Notes under the pieces: generated by a model
What the model was told of the DNA's origin: nothing
The model's database searches: none
The model's input: only the letters and a program-made list of their open reading frames with translations
Assembly: GCA_951813575.1 (NCBI GenBank)
Contig: OX638375.1
Coordinates: 186,001 to 250,000 of the forward strand
Length of the DNA: 64,000 nucleotides
Direction: 5' to 3'
From: Candidatus Binatia bacterium
GTDB taxonomy: Bacteria; Desulfobacterota; Binatia; UBA9968; JAJDTQ01
In this document: piece after piece, positions 32,104 through 41,749 of the stretch
Layout of the letters: each line of letters opens with the position of its first letter
Numbering within the stretch: the stretch's first letter is position 1
Made by a program: the position numbers and the translations under genes

Positions 32104-33855
32104 ATGACGGGTGGCCGGAAGATCCGGCCCCCGGGCTTTCATGGTTGGCACATGCGGGTAAGCGAACGGGACGTCTTCAGCTGGCTTACCCTGGGAGCGG
32201 TGGCTTGGCTCGTGGTGGTGCCGCTGTTCCTGGTGGTCTTCTTCTCCTTTCAGCGCGAGCCGCTGGCGGAGATCAGCGGGCTCTCCCTCTATCACTACCT
32301 CGAGATCTACGTCGACCCGGGCACCTACGAGTTGATCCTGAACACGCTGCTGTTCGGGGCGGGCGCCATCCTGACGGGGTTCGCCTTCGCGGTTCCGCTG
32401 GCGTGGCTGGTGGAGCGGACCAATGCGCCCGGGCGCCATCTCATGTACGGGCTGATCCTCATTCCCATGGCGCTGCCGCCCATGATCGCGGCGCTGGGAT
32501 GGGAGCGGCTGCTGGACCCGCGCATCGGCGTCATCAACCTGATCCTGCGGGCGTTGCTGGGACTGGAGGGGGAAGGGCCCCTCAACGTCTTCACGCTCTA
32601 CGGCATGTCCTTCGTCATGGGCCTCTCCATGGTGCCCACGGTGTTTCTCATGCTGGTGCCGGTGCTGCGCAACATGGATCCGGCCTACGAGGAGGCCAGC
32701 ATGATCGCCGGGGCCAGCCGCTTCATGACCCTGCTCCGGGTCACCTTTCCGCTCACCTATCCGGCGTTTTTCGCGGCGCTGATCTGGTTCTTCATCATCT
32801 CCATCGAGGCCTTCGAGATACCCGGCGTCATCGGCATGCAGGCCGGGATACTGGTGTTCAGCACCAAGATCTTCTGGGCCATCCATCCCCCCATGGGGGA
32901 GCTGCCGGAGTACGGCACGGCCAGCGCCCTGGCCATGAGCGTGCTGGTGTTGAGCGGCGTGCTCGTCTACCTCTACCTGAAGGTCCTGGGAGCGGGCGAG
33001 AAGTACACCACGGTCACCGGCCGCGGGTACCGCCCCGCGGTCATCGACCTGGGCCGGGCCAAGTGGGCCGGCTCCGGCTTCTTTTTCCTCTACATGTGCC
33101 TGGCCATCGTGTTCCCGCTGGTGGTGCTGGCGTGGGGCAGCCTTCTGACCTTCTACCAGCCGCCCGCGTGGGACCTCCTCCCGCAGTTGACGATGAAGCA
33201 CTACTACAACGCCGTCACGGGCTACGGCGCGCTCGGGGCCTTCAAGAACACGGCGCTGCTGGTGGTGGCGGCCTCCACCGCCACCACGCTGCTGGCGGTG
33301 GTGTCGGGCTGGATCATCGTGCGGTCCGGCGGCAGGACCGGAAGGGTCCTGAACCTGCTGACATTCGCGCCCATCGCCATCCCGTCGGTGATCATCGGCT
33401 TCGCGCTGATCCTGATGTACCTCTCGATACCGGTGGGGATCTACGGCACGGTCTGGGTCATCGTCATCGCCCACGTCACGCGCTACATATCCTACGGCTC
33501 GCGCGCGGTGATCTCGGCCCAGGTGCAGGTGCACAAGGAGCTGGAGGAGGCCTCCTACACCTGCGGCGCCTCCCTGGTCGTCACCCTGCGCAAGGTCGTG
33601 GTGCCCATCGTGCTGCCGGCGCTGGTGAGCCTGTGGCTATGGGTGGCTCTTCACAGCCTGCGGGAGCTCTCTTCGGCGGTGCTCCTTGCGACCCCCGGCA
33701 ACCGGGTGGTGAGCACCATGATCTGGTTCGCGTGGCAGGAAGGGCAGGTGGGAGAGGCCTACGCCCTCTCGATCATGCTCCTCGCCGTATCCCTGGTCAT
33801 CGCGGTCGCGGCTCGGCGTCTGCTGACCTGGGGCGATCCGGTGGCGATGCACTAG
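32104..33855 (+). CDS. ABC transporter permease, two fused permease domains (FbpB/AfuB-like)
   Basis: A 583-residue inner-membrane protein with about twelve membrane segments and two binding-protein-dependent transport domains. Each has an EAA loop: EEASMIAGASRFMTLLRV and EEASYTCGASLVVTL. This double-permease layout is usual for FbpB/AfuB iron-type transporters. The ATG at 32104 directly follows the upstream stop; another ATG at 32152 is possible, as neither has a strong ribosome site. No ATP-binding gene follows; a perfect terminator hairpin lies 45 nt after the stop. Confidence 0.9.
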   Translation: MTGGRKIRPPGFHGWHMRVSERDVFSWLTLGAVAWLVVVPLFLVVFFSFQREPLAEISGLSLYHYLEIYVDPGTYELILNTLLFGAGAILTGFAFAVPLAWLVERTNAPGRHLMYGLILIPMALPPMIAALGWERLLDPRIGVINLILRALLGLEGEGPLNVFTLYGMSFVMGLSMVPTVFLMLVPVLRNMDPAYEEASMIAGASRFMTLLRVTFPLTYPAFFAALIWFFIISIEAFEIPGVIGMQAGILVFSTKIFWAIHPPMGELPEYGTASALAMSVLVLSGVLVYLYLKVLGAGEKYTTVTGRGYRPAVIDLGRAKWAGSGFFFLYMCLAIVFPLVVLAWGSLLTFYQPPAWDLLPQLTMKHYYNAVTGYGALGAFKNTALLVVAASTATTLLAVVSGWIIVRSGGRTGRVLNLLTFAPIAIPSVIIGFALILMYLSIPVGIYGTVWVIVIAHVTRYISYGSRAVISAQVQVHKELEEASYTCGASLVVTLRKVVVPIVLPALVSLWLWVALHSLRELSSAVLLATPGNRVVSTMIWFAWQEGQVGEAYALSIMLLAVSLVIAVAARRLLTWGDPVAMH

Positions 33856-33869
33856 CCGTACCCCGCCGC

Positions 33870-33898
33870 CCCTGGATTTCCGCTTTCGAGGGAATGAC
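33870..33898. repeat. Short intergenic repeat of the GGATTxCCGCTTTCGxGGGAAT type
   Basis: The sequence CCTGGATTTCCGCTTTCGAG followed by GGAATGAC is an imperfect palindrome with ATT.CC and GG.AAT arms. It resembles a short repeat widely scattered between genes in many proteobacteria. It is a single copy in this window, so assignment rests on recognition only. Confidence 0.4.
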
Positions 33899-33900
33899 AA

Positions 33901-33936
33901 AAAAGGGGCGCGGGATGACCATCCCGCGCCCCTTTT
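33901..33936. terminator. Strong bidirectional intrinsic terminator
   Basis: A perfect 16-bp stem, AAAAGGGGCGCGGGAT / ATCCCGCGCCCCTTTT, with a GACC loop (33917-33920). T-runs occur on both strands. It separates the convergent permease gene and isochorismatase-like gene and should terminate both. Confidence 0.92.
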
Positions 33937-33963
33937 GCTGTCTGCCGGCGATGAGACGGTGGC

Positions 33964-34668
33964 CTATACCGCCTTCTTGAGCGGCTGCTCTTCGAAGTGC
34001 TGCTTGACCTCCGCCAGCTTCATGACGTCGGCGTATTTGTGGTGCAGGTCGAACAGGTTTACCTTGTGGGAGGTGATGCTCCGGTCGAAGACGCATTCCT
34101 CGACGACGGAGACGTGGTAGCCGTTGGAATAGGCGTCTACCACGCTGGCGCGGACGCAGCCGCTGGTGCTCTCGCCGCACACGATCAGGGAGCTGATGCC
34201 GAGCCTCGTGAGGTGGGCGATGAGCGGGGTGCCGTAGAAGCCGCTGGCCCGTTCCTTGTAGATGATGATGTCTTCGGGTTGCGGCGCGAAGTCCTTGTAG
34301 ATCTCGAAGTCGTCCGGGTCAATCCCGGTTATCTGACGGTTGGTGGCGTGCACCGCGGCGGGCTGCACCTCTTTCCGCGTCTCGGTGGTGGTGTAGAAGA
34401 TCGGCAATCCCTGGGAGCGGGCGAGGGCGAAGAGCTCCTTGGTGGGCTCGATGGCCTCGTAGGCGTTCACGCCGCAGGAGCTCTTGTGCTCCTTGACCAC
34501 CTCGTGCACCGGCAGGGAGCCCCCTCGGTAGGCGAGGTTGTAAAGGTCGATGGCCAGCAGCGCCGGCCGCTCGCCGACGTAGATGTCCCTCCGGTAGGGC
34601 TTGTAGATGTCCATGATTTCGTCGCTGATGATGTCCTGCCAGCAATGATCTTCGAATTTGTCAACCAT
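33964..34668 (-). CDS. Isochorismatase-like cysteine hydrolase
   Basis: A 234-residue hydrolase of the isochorismatase/N-carbamoylsarcosine amidase superfamily. The triad is visible: Asp in LLAIDLYN, Lys in IIYKERASGFYGT and Cys in GESTSGCVRASVVDA. Members hydrolyse vinyl ethers, nicotinamide or N-carbamoyl compounds. An N-terminal extension of about 30 residues precedes the core. AGGGAG lies about 8 nt before the ATG. A promoter-like pair is upstream and a strong terminator follows, so it is probably monocistronic. In this context an amidase role is more likely than siderophore synthesis. Confidence 0.9.
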   Translation of the reverse strand: MVDKFEDHCWQDIISDEIMDIYKPYRRDIYVGERPALLAIDLYNLAYRGGSLPVHEVVKEHKSSCGVNAYEAIEPTKELFALARSQGLPIFYTTTETRKEVQPAAVHATNRQITGIDPDDFEIYKDFAPQPEDIIIYKERASGFYGTPLIAHLTRLGISSLIVCGESTSGCVRASVVDAYSNGYHVSVVEECVFDRSITSHKVNLFDLHHKYADVMKLAEVKQHFEEQPLKKAV

Positions 34669-34699
34669 CGAGATTCTCCCTTTCGAGTTTAATGGAGAC

Positions 34700-34729
34700 G
34701 TGATAGCGCTTCGTGCTCCGTGGTGTCAA
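34700..34729 (-). promoter_or_regulatory. Sigma-70-like promoter of the isochorismatase-like gene
   Basis: On the minus strand TTGACA (34729-34724), 18-bp spacer, TATCAC (34705-34700), 31 nt before the start codon region at 34668. The -35 box is a perfect consensus. Confidence 0.5.
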
Positions 34730-34780
34730 CTGTTCCGCGCATTCGCGTTCTCGCTCCCCAGCCGTTAGCTTGTCCTGCTC

Positions 34781-35644
34781 ATGTGGTTCGTACTGGCGCT
34801 TCTCTCCGCCTTGTTCCAGGTGCTGCGGAACATCTCCATGAAACACCTGGGGCACGAGCTCGACGATATCATCAACGTCTGGGGGCGGTTCACCTTCCTG
34901 CTGCCGTTCGTGGCCCTGGCCTCGGCCTGGCACGGCATGCCCGAGTTGAAGGATGGCTTCTGGCCCTACGTGGTCGGTTTCGGCGTCACCCAGTCCATCG
35001 CCACGCTGAGCCTCTCCAGGGCCCTCAAGCTGTCGGGTATCGCCATCGTCACCTCGTTGTGGAAGCTGAGCCTGCTGTTCCTGGTGCTGATCGCCTACGT
35101 GACGCTGGACGAGACCCCGTCGGCGGCCGGACTGGCGGGCGTGCTGTTGAGCGTGGCCGGCGTGTATCTCCTCAACGTGCAGAAGAGCCGCATCTCGGTC
35201 TGGGCGCCCTTGCGCGAGCTGCTGGTGGACCGGGGCCTTCGGTTCACCCTGGCGGCGGCCTTCTTCTATGCGCCGTCGGTGGTGCTGATCAAGCTGCTGA
35301 TCCTCCATTCCGACGTCTACTTCGCCAACCTGGCGGGCTACCTGGCGGCCTCCCTCATGGTCCTGCCCCTGGCGCTGCACCGCTCCGCCGCCCACTTCCG
35401 CGCCATCCCGCGTCACGGAGGCGCGTTCATGGCCATGGGGCTGTGCGCCTCCCTCACCAGCATCTGCCACAGCTTGGCCTACGAGCTGACCCTCACCTCC
35501 TACGTGGAGGCGGTGAAGCAGGCCGAGATCCTCTTCGCGCTGGCCGCGGGCTGGCTGGTGTTCAACGAGCGCGCCCGGGTGCGTGAGATCCTGCCCGGGA
35601 GCCTGACCATCATGGCCGGGATGGTGCTGCTGCGGTTGAGTTGA
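34781..35644 (+). CDS. EamA/DMT-family transporter
   Basis: A 287-residue protein with about ten hydrophobic segments arranged as two EamA repeats. The first ends in SLLFLVLIAYVTLDETPSAA-LAGVLLSVAGVYLL, and the second in the parallel AEILFALAAGWLVFNERAR and TIMAGMVLL. DMT transporters export amino acids, metabolites or drugs. The start has no strong ribosome site. Its 3' end overlaps the convergent maf gene by 35 bp, an antisense overlap that may make expression of the two mutually exclusive. Confidence 0.87.
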   Translation: MWFVLALLSALFQVLRNISMKHLGHELDDIINVWGRFTFLLPFVALASAWHGMPELKDGFWPYVVGFGVTQSIATLSLSRALKLSGIAIVTSLWKLSLLFLVLIAYVTLDETPSAAGLAGVLLSVAGVYLLNVQKSRISVWAPLRELLVDRGLRFTLAAAFFYAPSVVLIKLLILHSDVYFANLAGYLAASLMVLPLALHRSAAHFRAIPRHGGAFMAMGLCASLTSICHSLAYELTLTSYVEAVKQAEILFALAAGWLVFNERARVREILPGSLTIMAGMVLLRLS

Positions 35645-36290
35645 GGGGTTCGTCCGCGGCGATGGGGACCCGGTCCCAGGTCCACAGGGACTTGTCCCGG
35701 TAGAGTCGCTCGACGTCCTCCGGGATTTCGACGCCGGCGTCTTGCAGATACTCCGCGATGGGCCGCAACGGCAGGCCCACGGCGGCGAGATAGTCGCCGC
35801 GGAGGCTGGCGATCAGCCGGTGGCCGCGGCCCTGTATGGAATAGGCGCCCGCCTTGTCCATGGATTCGCCGGCGGACACATAGCCGGCGATCTCGGCGCC
35901 GGTGGCGGAACGCATGCGGACATCCACCCGTTCCAGGCGGGTGGACTCCCGGCCCGTGGCGGAGTCGATGAGGGCCACGCCGGTGAGGATGCGGTGCGTG
36001 CGTCCGGAGAGCCTGTGGAGGATGGACTCGGCGTCATGGGTGTCCCTGGGCTTGCCGATCTTTTCGTCACCCACGGCGATCAGGGTGTCGCCTCCCACCA
36101 CCAGCGCATCGGCTACACCGGAGGCTACCGAGCGGGCCTTGCCCAGCGCCAGCTCCAGCGCCTCGGCCTCGGGTGTGAGGTCTTCCCGGGTGGTTTCCAG
36201 GAAGTCGGGGTGGCGGACTTCGAAGGGGAGGCCGAGCAAGGCCAGGATGTCGCGCCGGCGCGGCGAGGTGGACGCCAGGACGATACGCAT
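35610..36290 (-). CDS. Maf-type nucleoside triphosphate pyrophosphatase
   Basis: A 226-residue house-cleaning enzyme that hydrolyses non-canonical nucleotides such as dTTP/UTP analogues or modified NTPs to monophosphates. Family motifs are in order: LASTSPRRRDIL, VGGDTLIAVGDEKIGKP, and GESMDKAGAYSIQGRG. A C-terminal tail of about 30 residues is longer than usual. It starts 6 nt after the dus stop and is the last gene of ispG-dus-maf. The 3' end overlaps the convergent EamA gene. Confidence 0.92.
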   Translation of the reverse strand: MRIVLASTSPRRRDILALLGLPFEVRHPDFLETTREDLTPEAEALELALGKARSVASGVADALVVGGDTLIAVGDEKIGKPRDTHDAESILHRLSGRTHRILTGVALIDSATGRESTRLERVDVRMRSATGAEIAGYVSAGESMDKAGAYSIQGRGHRLIASLRGDYLAAVGLPLRPIAEYLQDAGVEIPEDVERLYRDKSLWTWDRVPIAADEPLNSTAAAPSRP

Positions 36291-36296
36291 GCGGGG

Positions 36297-37454
36297 TCAG
36301 GCCGGTACGGTTTCGGCCGGGGCCGTGTGCTCGGGAAAAGGGAAGGCCGCGGCGGCGGGCGGGGCCGCGGCGTCTCCGGCTGCCACGATACGCGCCACAT
36401 CGTCGGCGTTCCGGGCCCGGACCAACTGCGCCCGCCACTGCGCCGCGCCGCGGAATCCCTTGCAGTACCAGGCCAGATGCTTGCGCATGGCGGGAAAGCG
36501 CCGTTCGCCCCAAAGGTTTTCGAAGTGGCGGCTGTGCTCCAGCAGCACCCTTGTCCGTTCTTCCCGGGTCACATCGAGACCGGCGCCGCCGGGGCTCGCG
36601 ACTCCCGCCAGCGTATCCTTGGCCCACTGCTTGTCACGGAAGACCCAGGGGTTTCCCATGGCGCCGCGTCCCAGCAGCACGCCGTCGACGCCGGTCTGCC
36701 GGATCCGCTCCACCGCGTCCGCCATGGACTTGAGGTCCCCGTTCCCCAGGATCAGCGTCGGCAGGCCACGGGCCAGCTCCACCGCGCTGTGGATGGCGTC
36801 CCAGTCCGCAAACCCCTTGTACATCTGCTTCAACGTCCGCCCGTGCAGCGAGATGGCTACCGGGTCTTCGCCCAACAGGACGGGAATCCACTCGTCCACC
36901 GCCACCTTGTCGTATCCCACCCGCGTCTTGACCGAGAGCGGAAGCAACGGGCGGGCGGGTGGACGCATGCGGCCGCGGTTCATACGGCGGACCCGCTCCA
37001 CCACATCGGGCCCCAGCCCCGCGTCCTCCAGGCGCTGCCCCGCGGCCCAATCCTCCAGCCCCCGGCGGGCGGCGCGGATGATGGCCACGGCCAGCTCGGG
37101 ATTGAGGATCAACCCTGCGCCGCACCCCTTGTTGGCGACGTTCTTGGCCGGGCAGCCCATGTTGATGTCCAGACCGTCGAACCCGAGCTCGCCGACGATG
37201 TGCGCCACCTGGTAGAAGGCTCGCGGGGTGCGGCCGTAGATCTGCGCCAGGACGGGACGCTCGCACTCGCCGTAGGAGAAGTCCCGGACCCATCCGTCGG
37301 CGCCGCAGCAGATGGCCTCCACGCTGGTGAATTCGGTCATGCACAGGTCCGGCCGTCCATACCGGGCCGCCACCAGCCGGAACGAGGCGTCCGTGACCCC
37401 GTCCATGGGGGAGAGGCCGATGATGGGTCTGTCGATCCGGTGCCAGAAACTCAT
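36297..37454 (-). CDS. dus: tRNA-dihydrouridine synthase
   Basis: A 385-residue FMN enzyme that reduces uridine to dihydrouridine in tRNA. The TIM-barrel start is PIIGLSPMDGVTDASFR, the catalytic cysteine lies in INMGCPAKNV, and the FMN phosphate site is GVLLGRGAMGNPWVF. An insert of about 35 residues follows GLEDWAAGQRLED. The true start is the ATG at 37454; upstream in-frame codons overlap ispG and are not Dus-like. The gene begins 31 nt after ispG and leads directly into maf. DusB or another bacterial Dus subtype cannot be separated by eye. Confidence 0.92.
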   Translation of the reverse strand: MSFWHRIDRPIIGLSPMDGVTDASFRLVAARYGRPDLCMTEFTSVEAICCGADGWVRDFSYGECERPVLAQIYGRTPRAFYQVAHIVGELGFDGLDINMGCPAKNVANKGCGAGLILNPELAVAIIRAARRGLEDWAAGQRLEDAGLGPDVVERVRRMNRGRMRPPARPLLPLSVKTRVGYDKVAVDEWIPVLLGEDPVAISLHGRTLKQMYKGFADWDAIHSAVELARGLPTLILGNGDLKSMADAVERIRQTGVDGVLLGRGAMGNPWVFRDKQWAKDTLAGVASPGGAGLDVTREERTRVLLEHSRHFENLWGERRFPAMRKHLAWYCKGFRGAAQWRAQLVRARNADDVARIVAAGDAAAPPAAAAFPFPEHTAPAETVPA

Positions 37455-37485
37455 GGCGTGAAGGGATTCGCGGGTCGCGAGGGCG

Positions 37486-38634
37486 TCACCCGGCGGCGTC
37501 CGCCCGCCGGGAGATGATGGTGTCGAGCTCTTCCCTGAGGCGCGGGAGAATTTCGTCGTAAGGGAAGGCCCCCAGCGGCTCGCTGCCGCGCTTGAGGTTG
37601 ACGAACCTGGGGCCGCACCACAGTCCCAGGTCGGCGTCGTCGGTCTCGCCGGGCCCGTTGACGCGGCAGCCCATGACCGCGATGGTGACGGCATGGTCGG
37701 CAGCGTAGGCGGTCATCTCCTTGACCTGCTCCGCCAGCTCCACGAAATTCTCGTTCTCCACCCGCGAGCAGCTCGGACAACTGATGATGTTGAGGCTGTC
37801 GCGGCCGTAGTCCACGACGCTGCGCACGCGGCCCTCGGCGATATCTTGCAGGATCTCGCGTCCGGCGGCGATCTCCTCGGGCTTGCGCGGGTTGGGGACG
37901 GTCAGGGACACGCGGATGGTGTCGCCGATGCCCCGGCTGATGAGCTGCTCGAAGGCGATGCGCGTCTTGATGACCCCGTCCGGCGGCAACCCGGCCTCGG
38001 TGACGCCGAGATGGAGCGGCACGTCCGGGCGCTGGTCCGCGAAACGCTTGTTGACCTCGATGACCTTGGCCGGATCCGAGTCCTTGAGCGAGACGCAGTA
38101 GCGGGTGAAACCCAGGCCGTCCAGCAGCTCGCAATGCTCCCAGGCGCTGGCCAGCATCGGCGAGATGGAGTCGTCTTCGGGGAACTTCTCCTGCTGTTCG
38201 GGGTCCACCGAGCCGCAGTTGACCCCCACGCGCATGGCGCAGTCGTTGGCCGCCGCCACCTCCGCCAGGAACCGTACCTTGTCCTGCCAGGCCTTCTGGC
38301 GCTCGTGGTGGTAGAGGTGGCCGGGGTTGTAGCGGATCTTGTCCACGTGGGGCGCAACCAAGCTGGCGAGCCGGTAGTTCTCCTGGAGGTCCACCGAGAG
38401 GTTGGCCTCGGTGGCGTCGCGGATGGCCGCCAGCGCCGCCGCGTCCTTCCTGCTGTCGACCGCGATGCGGACCACGTCGGCTCCGGCCCGGGCCAGGTCG
38501 TTGACCTGCGCCACGGTGGCCGCGACGTCCTGGGTATGGGTGGCGCACATGCTCTGCACGGCGATGGGGTGGTCCCCGCCGATGACGGTGGTGCCGATGC
38601 GTACGGGGCGAGTGGGATTGCGAGGCAGTTTCAC
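37486..38634 (-). CDS. ispG: 4-hydroxy-3-methylbut-2-enyl diphosphate synthase (flavodoxin/ferredoxin)
   Basis: A 382-residue 4Fe-4S enzyme of the MEP isoprenoid pathway, converting MEcPP to HMBPP. It opens with [18 protein letters not shown], has the KIRYNPGHL block, and carries cluster cysteines in SCPSCSR and [10 protein letters not shown]. The size fits the short bacterial form. The GTG at 38634 is chosen because AAGGAG lies 7 nt upstream and it gives the standard N-terminus. It is the first gene of ispG-dus-maf and shows that isoprenoids are made by the MEP route. Confidence 0.96.
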   Translation of the reverse strand: MKLPRNPTRPVRIGTTVIGGDHPIAVQSMCATHTQDVAATVAQVNDLARAGADVVRIAVDSRKDAAALAAIRDATEANLSVDLQENYRLASLVAPHVDKIRYNPGHLYHHERQKAWQDKVRFLAEVAAANDCAMRVGVNCGSVDPEQQEKFPEDDSISPMLASAWEHCELLDGLGFTRYCVSLKDSDPAKVIEVNKRFADQRPDVPLHLGVTEAGLPPDGVIKTRIAFEQLISRGIGDTIRVSLTVPNPRKPEEIAAGREILQDIAEGRVRSVVDYGRDSLNIISCPSCSRVENENFVELAEQVKEMTAYAADHAVTIAVMGCRVNGPGETDDADLGLWCGPRFVNLKRGSEPLGAFPYDEILPRLREELDTIISRRADAAG

Positions 38635-38641
38635 GGTTCCG

Positions 38642-38648
38642 CTCCTTT
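38642..38648 (-). promoter_or_regulatory. Shine-Dalgarno fixing the GTG start of ispG
   Basis: AAAGGAG on the minus strand, 7 nt before the GTG at 38634-38632. No competing ATG in frame nearby gives the conserved N-terminus. Confidence 0.65.
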
Positions 38649-38715
38649 GGGGACGGGCGATACGGCGCTTTTTCAAAGCTACCGTGAAAGCCCCGGTGAC
38701 GCAACATGAAGGAGG

Positions 38716-40917
38716 ATGTCGCTGGCAGGCGCGGCGTCCTTGATGGAGAACCGGCGTTGGTCTAGACTGGCCCACGTGAATTTTATACTGCCCGTCCGAA
38801 GGTCGGCGCCTCGTTGGCGCCTGCGCGCCGGTTGCTGGTGCGCCATTGCGTTCTGGTTCCTCGCGAGCCTGACGTGGGCCGATACGGCGTCGGCGCCGGT
38901 CCTGGCCGATCTCTCGCCCGACGCACAACAGTCGGCTCTGGGCAAGGAGATTCTCCACCGCCTGTCCCGTGGACACTACAACTCCATCATCCTGAACGAT
39001 CAGGTTTCCGGCAGGATCTTCGATTCCTACCTGAGGGCCATGGACCCGTCGCGAAGCTACTTCCGGTCGTCGGACATCCGGGAGTTCGAAGCCTACAGAT
39101 CCCGGTTCGACGATCTGCTCAAGGCGGGAGAGCTGGGCCCCGCGTTCAGGATGTTCAACCGTTATCGGCAACGGTTGGCGGAGCGACTCCGGTTCATCGC
39201 CGCCACCATCGCCGACGAGTTCGACGCCCTGGATTTCAGCAAGGACGAGACACTCGCGCGGCAGCACGATTCCTGGGCCGCGTCGGAGGTCGAGGTGAAG
39301 GCCCGCTGGCGCAGGCAGGTCAAGAACGACGTGTTGAGCCGCCTGTTGGCCGGAACCAAACGGGAAGAGGTCCGGACGGCCCTCCAACGCCGTTACGGCA
39401 ACCAGCTCGTCCGCCTCGGTCAAGTCAACAGCACCGATGCATTCCGCATATATATCAACGCCTTCCTCCGTGCGATTGATCCACATTCCGTGTATTTTCC
39501 GCCTCATCAAAGCGAAAACTTCAATATTCACATGAGCTTGTCGCTGGAGGGGATCGGGGCCGTGCTGCAGGCGGACGGTGAGATCGTCAAGGTGGTGCGG
39601 CTGGTCGCCGGCGGACCCGCGGACAAGGCCGGCGACCTGCAGCCCGGGGACCGCATCGTCGGCGTCGGACAGGGCAAGCAGGGGGAGATCGTGGACGTCC
39701 TCGGCATGCGTCTGCGGGACGTGGTGACGCTGATTCGCGGCCCCAGAGGGACGACGGTGCGTCTGGAGATCATTCCCCAGATCAGCACCACGGAGCAACG
39801 GAAGCTCATCCGCATCGTGCGCAACAAGGTGGATCTCGACGATCAGAAGGCGAGCCGCAGCATCCGGGAAGTGGAGCTCGGCGACCGTACACGGAAGATC
39901 GGGATCATCCGCGTGCCCGGGTTCTACCTGGACTTCGCCGCCCTCAAGGCCGGAGACCCCAACTTCAAGAGCACGGCCGGCGACGTGAAGCGGTTGATCG
40001 CGGAGTTGCAGGAGGCGGGCGTCAGCGGGCTGGTGATCGACCTGCGGGACAACGGCGGGGGGGCGCTCCGGGAGGCCATCGCCTTGGTGAGCCTGTTCAT
40101 CCGCAAGGGTCCGGTGGTGCAGGTCCGGGACGGCCGGGGCGTCATCCGCGTTCATTCGGATACGGACGGGAAGGTCACCTACACGGGGCCGCTGGCGGTC
40201 CTGGTGAACCGCCTCAGCGCCTCGGCCTCCGAGATCTTCGCCGCGGCCATCCAGGATTATGGCCGGGGTTTGGTGGTGGGGGGGCAGACTTTCGGGAAGG
40301 GGACGGTGCAGACGCTCATTCCGATCCGCCGGGGACGTTTGAAGCTCACCCAGGCCAAGTTCTACCGGATCTCCGGCGAAGGCACCCAGAACCGCGGCGT
40401 GATACCCGACATCGAGCTCCCCGGCCTCATCGACAAGTCGCAGGTCGGCGAGAGCTCCCTGGAGCATACCGTGGCGTGGGACGCCATCGACAAGGCCCGG
40501 TATTCTCCCGCCGGCAGGACCAGCCCCTTTGTCGAAACATTGGCGCAGCGACACCGTGTCCGCGCGAAGTCGGACCCGGACTTCGCCTACCTCCTGGCCA
40601 GGATCGCCCGTCTCGAGCAGGAACGGGCGGAGACCGCCATCTCACTGAAAGAGGAAACGCGAAGAGCCCGGAAACAGGGCGATGAGCTCCGGCAGCTCGA
40701 AAGCGAGAACCGCCGTCGCGTGGCCAAGGGCCGGAAACCGTTTGCAAGCTACGCGGAGTTGGCGGCCTACAACGAGAAGAGGACAGGCCCGGGCGCGTCG
40801 CCCGAAGAGGATCCGATCCTGAACGAAGCCGCCCACATCCTGGCGGACTTCATCGAGGTGACCCGGAATCCCGAGGGTGCGAGGCCGGCCGCTTCGGATA
40901 CGCGCGCCAGTCCGTGA
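38716..40917 (+). CDS. prc: Tail-specific (C-terminal processing) periplasmic protease Prc/Tsp
   Basis: A 733-residue S41A peptidase that trims C-termini of envelope proteins in the periplasm. After a basic signal region and hydrophobic stretch ([21 protein letters not shown]) come an N-terminal helical domain, a PDZ domain ([20 protein letters not shown]), and the catalytic core. The nucleophile Ser is in LSASASEIF and the Lys in TFGKGTVQT. The C-terminal DUF3340 segment ends in [10 protein letters not shown]. The ATG at 38716 follows GGAGG with no spacer; starts at 38743 (ATG) or 38776 (GTG) are real alternatives. It is divergent from ispG. Confidence 0.93.
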   Translation: MSLAGAASLMENRRWSRLAHVNFILPVRRSAPRWRLRAGCWCAIAFWFLASLTWADTASAPVLADLSPDAQQSALGKEILHRLSRGHYNSIILNDQVSGRIFDSYLRAMDPSRSYFRSSDIREFEAYRSRFDDLLKAGELGPAFRMFNRYRQRLAERLRFIAATIADEFDALDFSKDETLARQHDSWAASEVEVKARWRRQVKNDVLSRLLAGTKREEVRTALQRRYGNQLVRLGQVNSTDAFRIYINAFLRAIDPHSVYFPPHQSENFNIHMSLSLEGIGAVLQADGEIVKVVRLVAGGPADKAGDLQPGDRIVGVGQGKQGEIVDVLGMRLRDVVTLIRGPRGTTVRLEIIPQISTTEQRKLIRIVRNKVDLDDQKASRSIREVELGDRTRKIGIIRVPGFYLDFAALKAGDPNFKSTAGDVKRLIAELQEAGVSGLVIDLRDNGGGALREAIALVSLFIRKGPVVQVRDGRGVIRVHSDTDGKVTYTGPLAVLVNRLSASASEIFAAAIQDYGRGLVVGGQTFGKGTVQTLIPIRRGRLKLTQAKFYRISGEGTQNRGVIPDIELPGLIDKSQVGESSLEHTVAWDAIDKARYSPAGRTSPFVETLAQRHRVRAKSDPDFAYLLARIARLEQERAETAISLKEETRRARKQGDELRQLESENRRRVAKGRKPFASYAELAAYNEKRTGPGASPEEDPILNEAAHILADFIEVTRNPEGARPAASDTRASP

Positions 40918-40920
40918 TCC

Positions 40921-40939
40921 CGGGGGCTATTCGCCCCCG
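40921..40939. terminator. Hairpin between convergent prc and SDR genes
   Basis: CGGGGGC-TATTC-GCCCCCG, a 7-bp GC-only stem that includes the SDR stop region. There is no clear T-run, so intrinsic termination is uncertain. Confidence 0.4.
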
Positions 40940-41715
40940 TTCACGTCCACCACCGAACCGTTCACGAACGAGGCCGCGTCGGACGCCAGGAACAGCGCGA
41001 CGCCGGCCACCTCGTCGGGCTTGCCGTGCCGTCCCAGTGCGATGTTTTCCAGGCCTTCCGACTCCAGCCGCGCCAGACTCGTTCCTCCCGGCCGCGGCGT
41101 GTCGATGATCCCCGGCGCCACCGCGTTCACCCGCACCTCCGGCCCCCATTGATTGGCCATGTGGAAGGTCAGGTTCATGACGGCCGCCTTGGCTGTCCCG
41201 TAGGCGGCCATGTTGGGGCGCTCGTGCTTGGTGGAGCGGCCGGAGATGGAGCCGATGTTGACGATGGCTCCCTTGCCCCGCTCCTTCATGTGCGGCACCA
41301 CCGCCTTGGAGCAGAGGAAAGCCGTCTTGACGTTGACGTCATAGACGCCCATGAAATCCTCGGGCGAGAGCTCCAGGAGGGTGCCGCGCTGGAACGACGG
41401 CATCTCCGGGTTGCGGCTGTAGGAGCCGCCGGCGACGTTCAGGAGCGCATCGATGCGGCCGAACCGGTCCAGGGTGGCAGCCACCAGGTCCTTGACCTGG
41501 TCCTCGCTGGACACGTCCACCGCCAGACCCGCGGCGCCGACGCCCAAGGCCTCGACTTCCTGCACCACCGGCGGTATCGACTCCGCCGGCAGCGAGGCGA
41601 TCATGACGTTGGAGCCGGCCTGAGCGAAGGCCAGCGCGCAGCAGCGGCCGATGCCGCCGCTGCCTCCCGTGATGATGGTGGTGCGTCCTTCCAGAGAAAA
41701 ACGTGAGAGATCCAT
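40927..41715 (-). CDS. Short-chain dehydrogenase/reductase (SDR) 1
   Basis: A 262-residue classical SDR. Cofactor motif TGGSGGIG is near residue 17, NVAG is at the beta-4 position, the catalytic Ser is in NIGSISG and the YxxxK pair in AYGTAKAA. The C-terminus DVNGGE is typical. GGAAGG lies about 9 nt before the ATG. It is the last gene of the long minus-strand group from 53.8 to 40.9 kb, 34 nt after the NMT1-like gene. It probably oxidises an alcohol intermediate of that pathway. Confidence 0.9.
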   Translation of the reverse strand: MDLSRFSLEGRTTIITGGSGGIGRCCALAFAQAGSNVMIASLPAESIPPVVQEVEALGVGAAGLAVDVSSEDQVKDLVAATLDRFGRIDALLNVAGGSYSRNPEMPSFQRGTLLELSPEDFMGVYDVNVKTAFLCSKAVVPHMKERGKGAIVNIGSISGRSTKHERPNMAAYGTAKAAVMNLTFHMANQWGPEVRVNAVAPGIIDTPRPGGTSLARLESEGLENIALGRHGKPDEVAGVALFLASDAASFVNGSVVDVNGGE

Positions 41716-41749
41716 TCAGGTTTCCTTCCGTGTAGAGGATTGGGTCCGG

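Noticed and set aside
31557..33980. Plus-strand 807-codon open frame across amidohydrolase and permease
   Set aside because: It is a frame shadow; the true frames encode an amidohydrolase and a permease with intact motifs.
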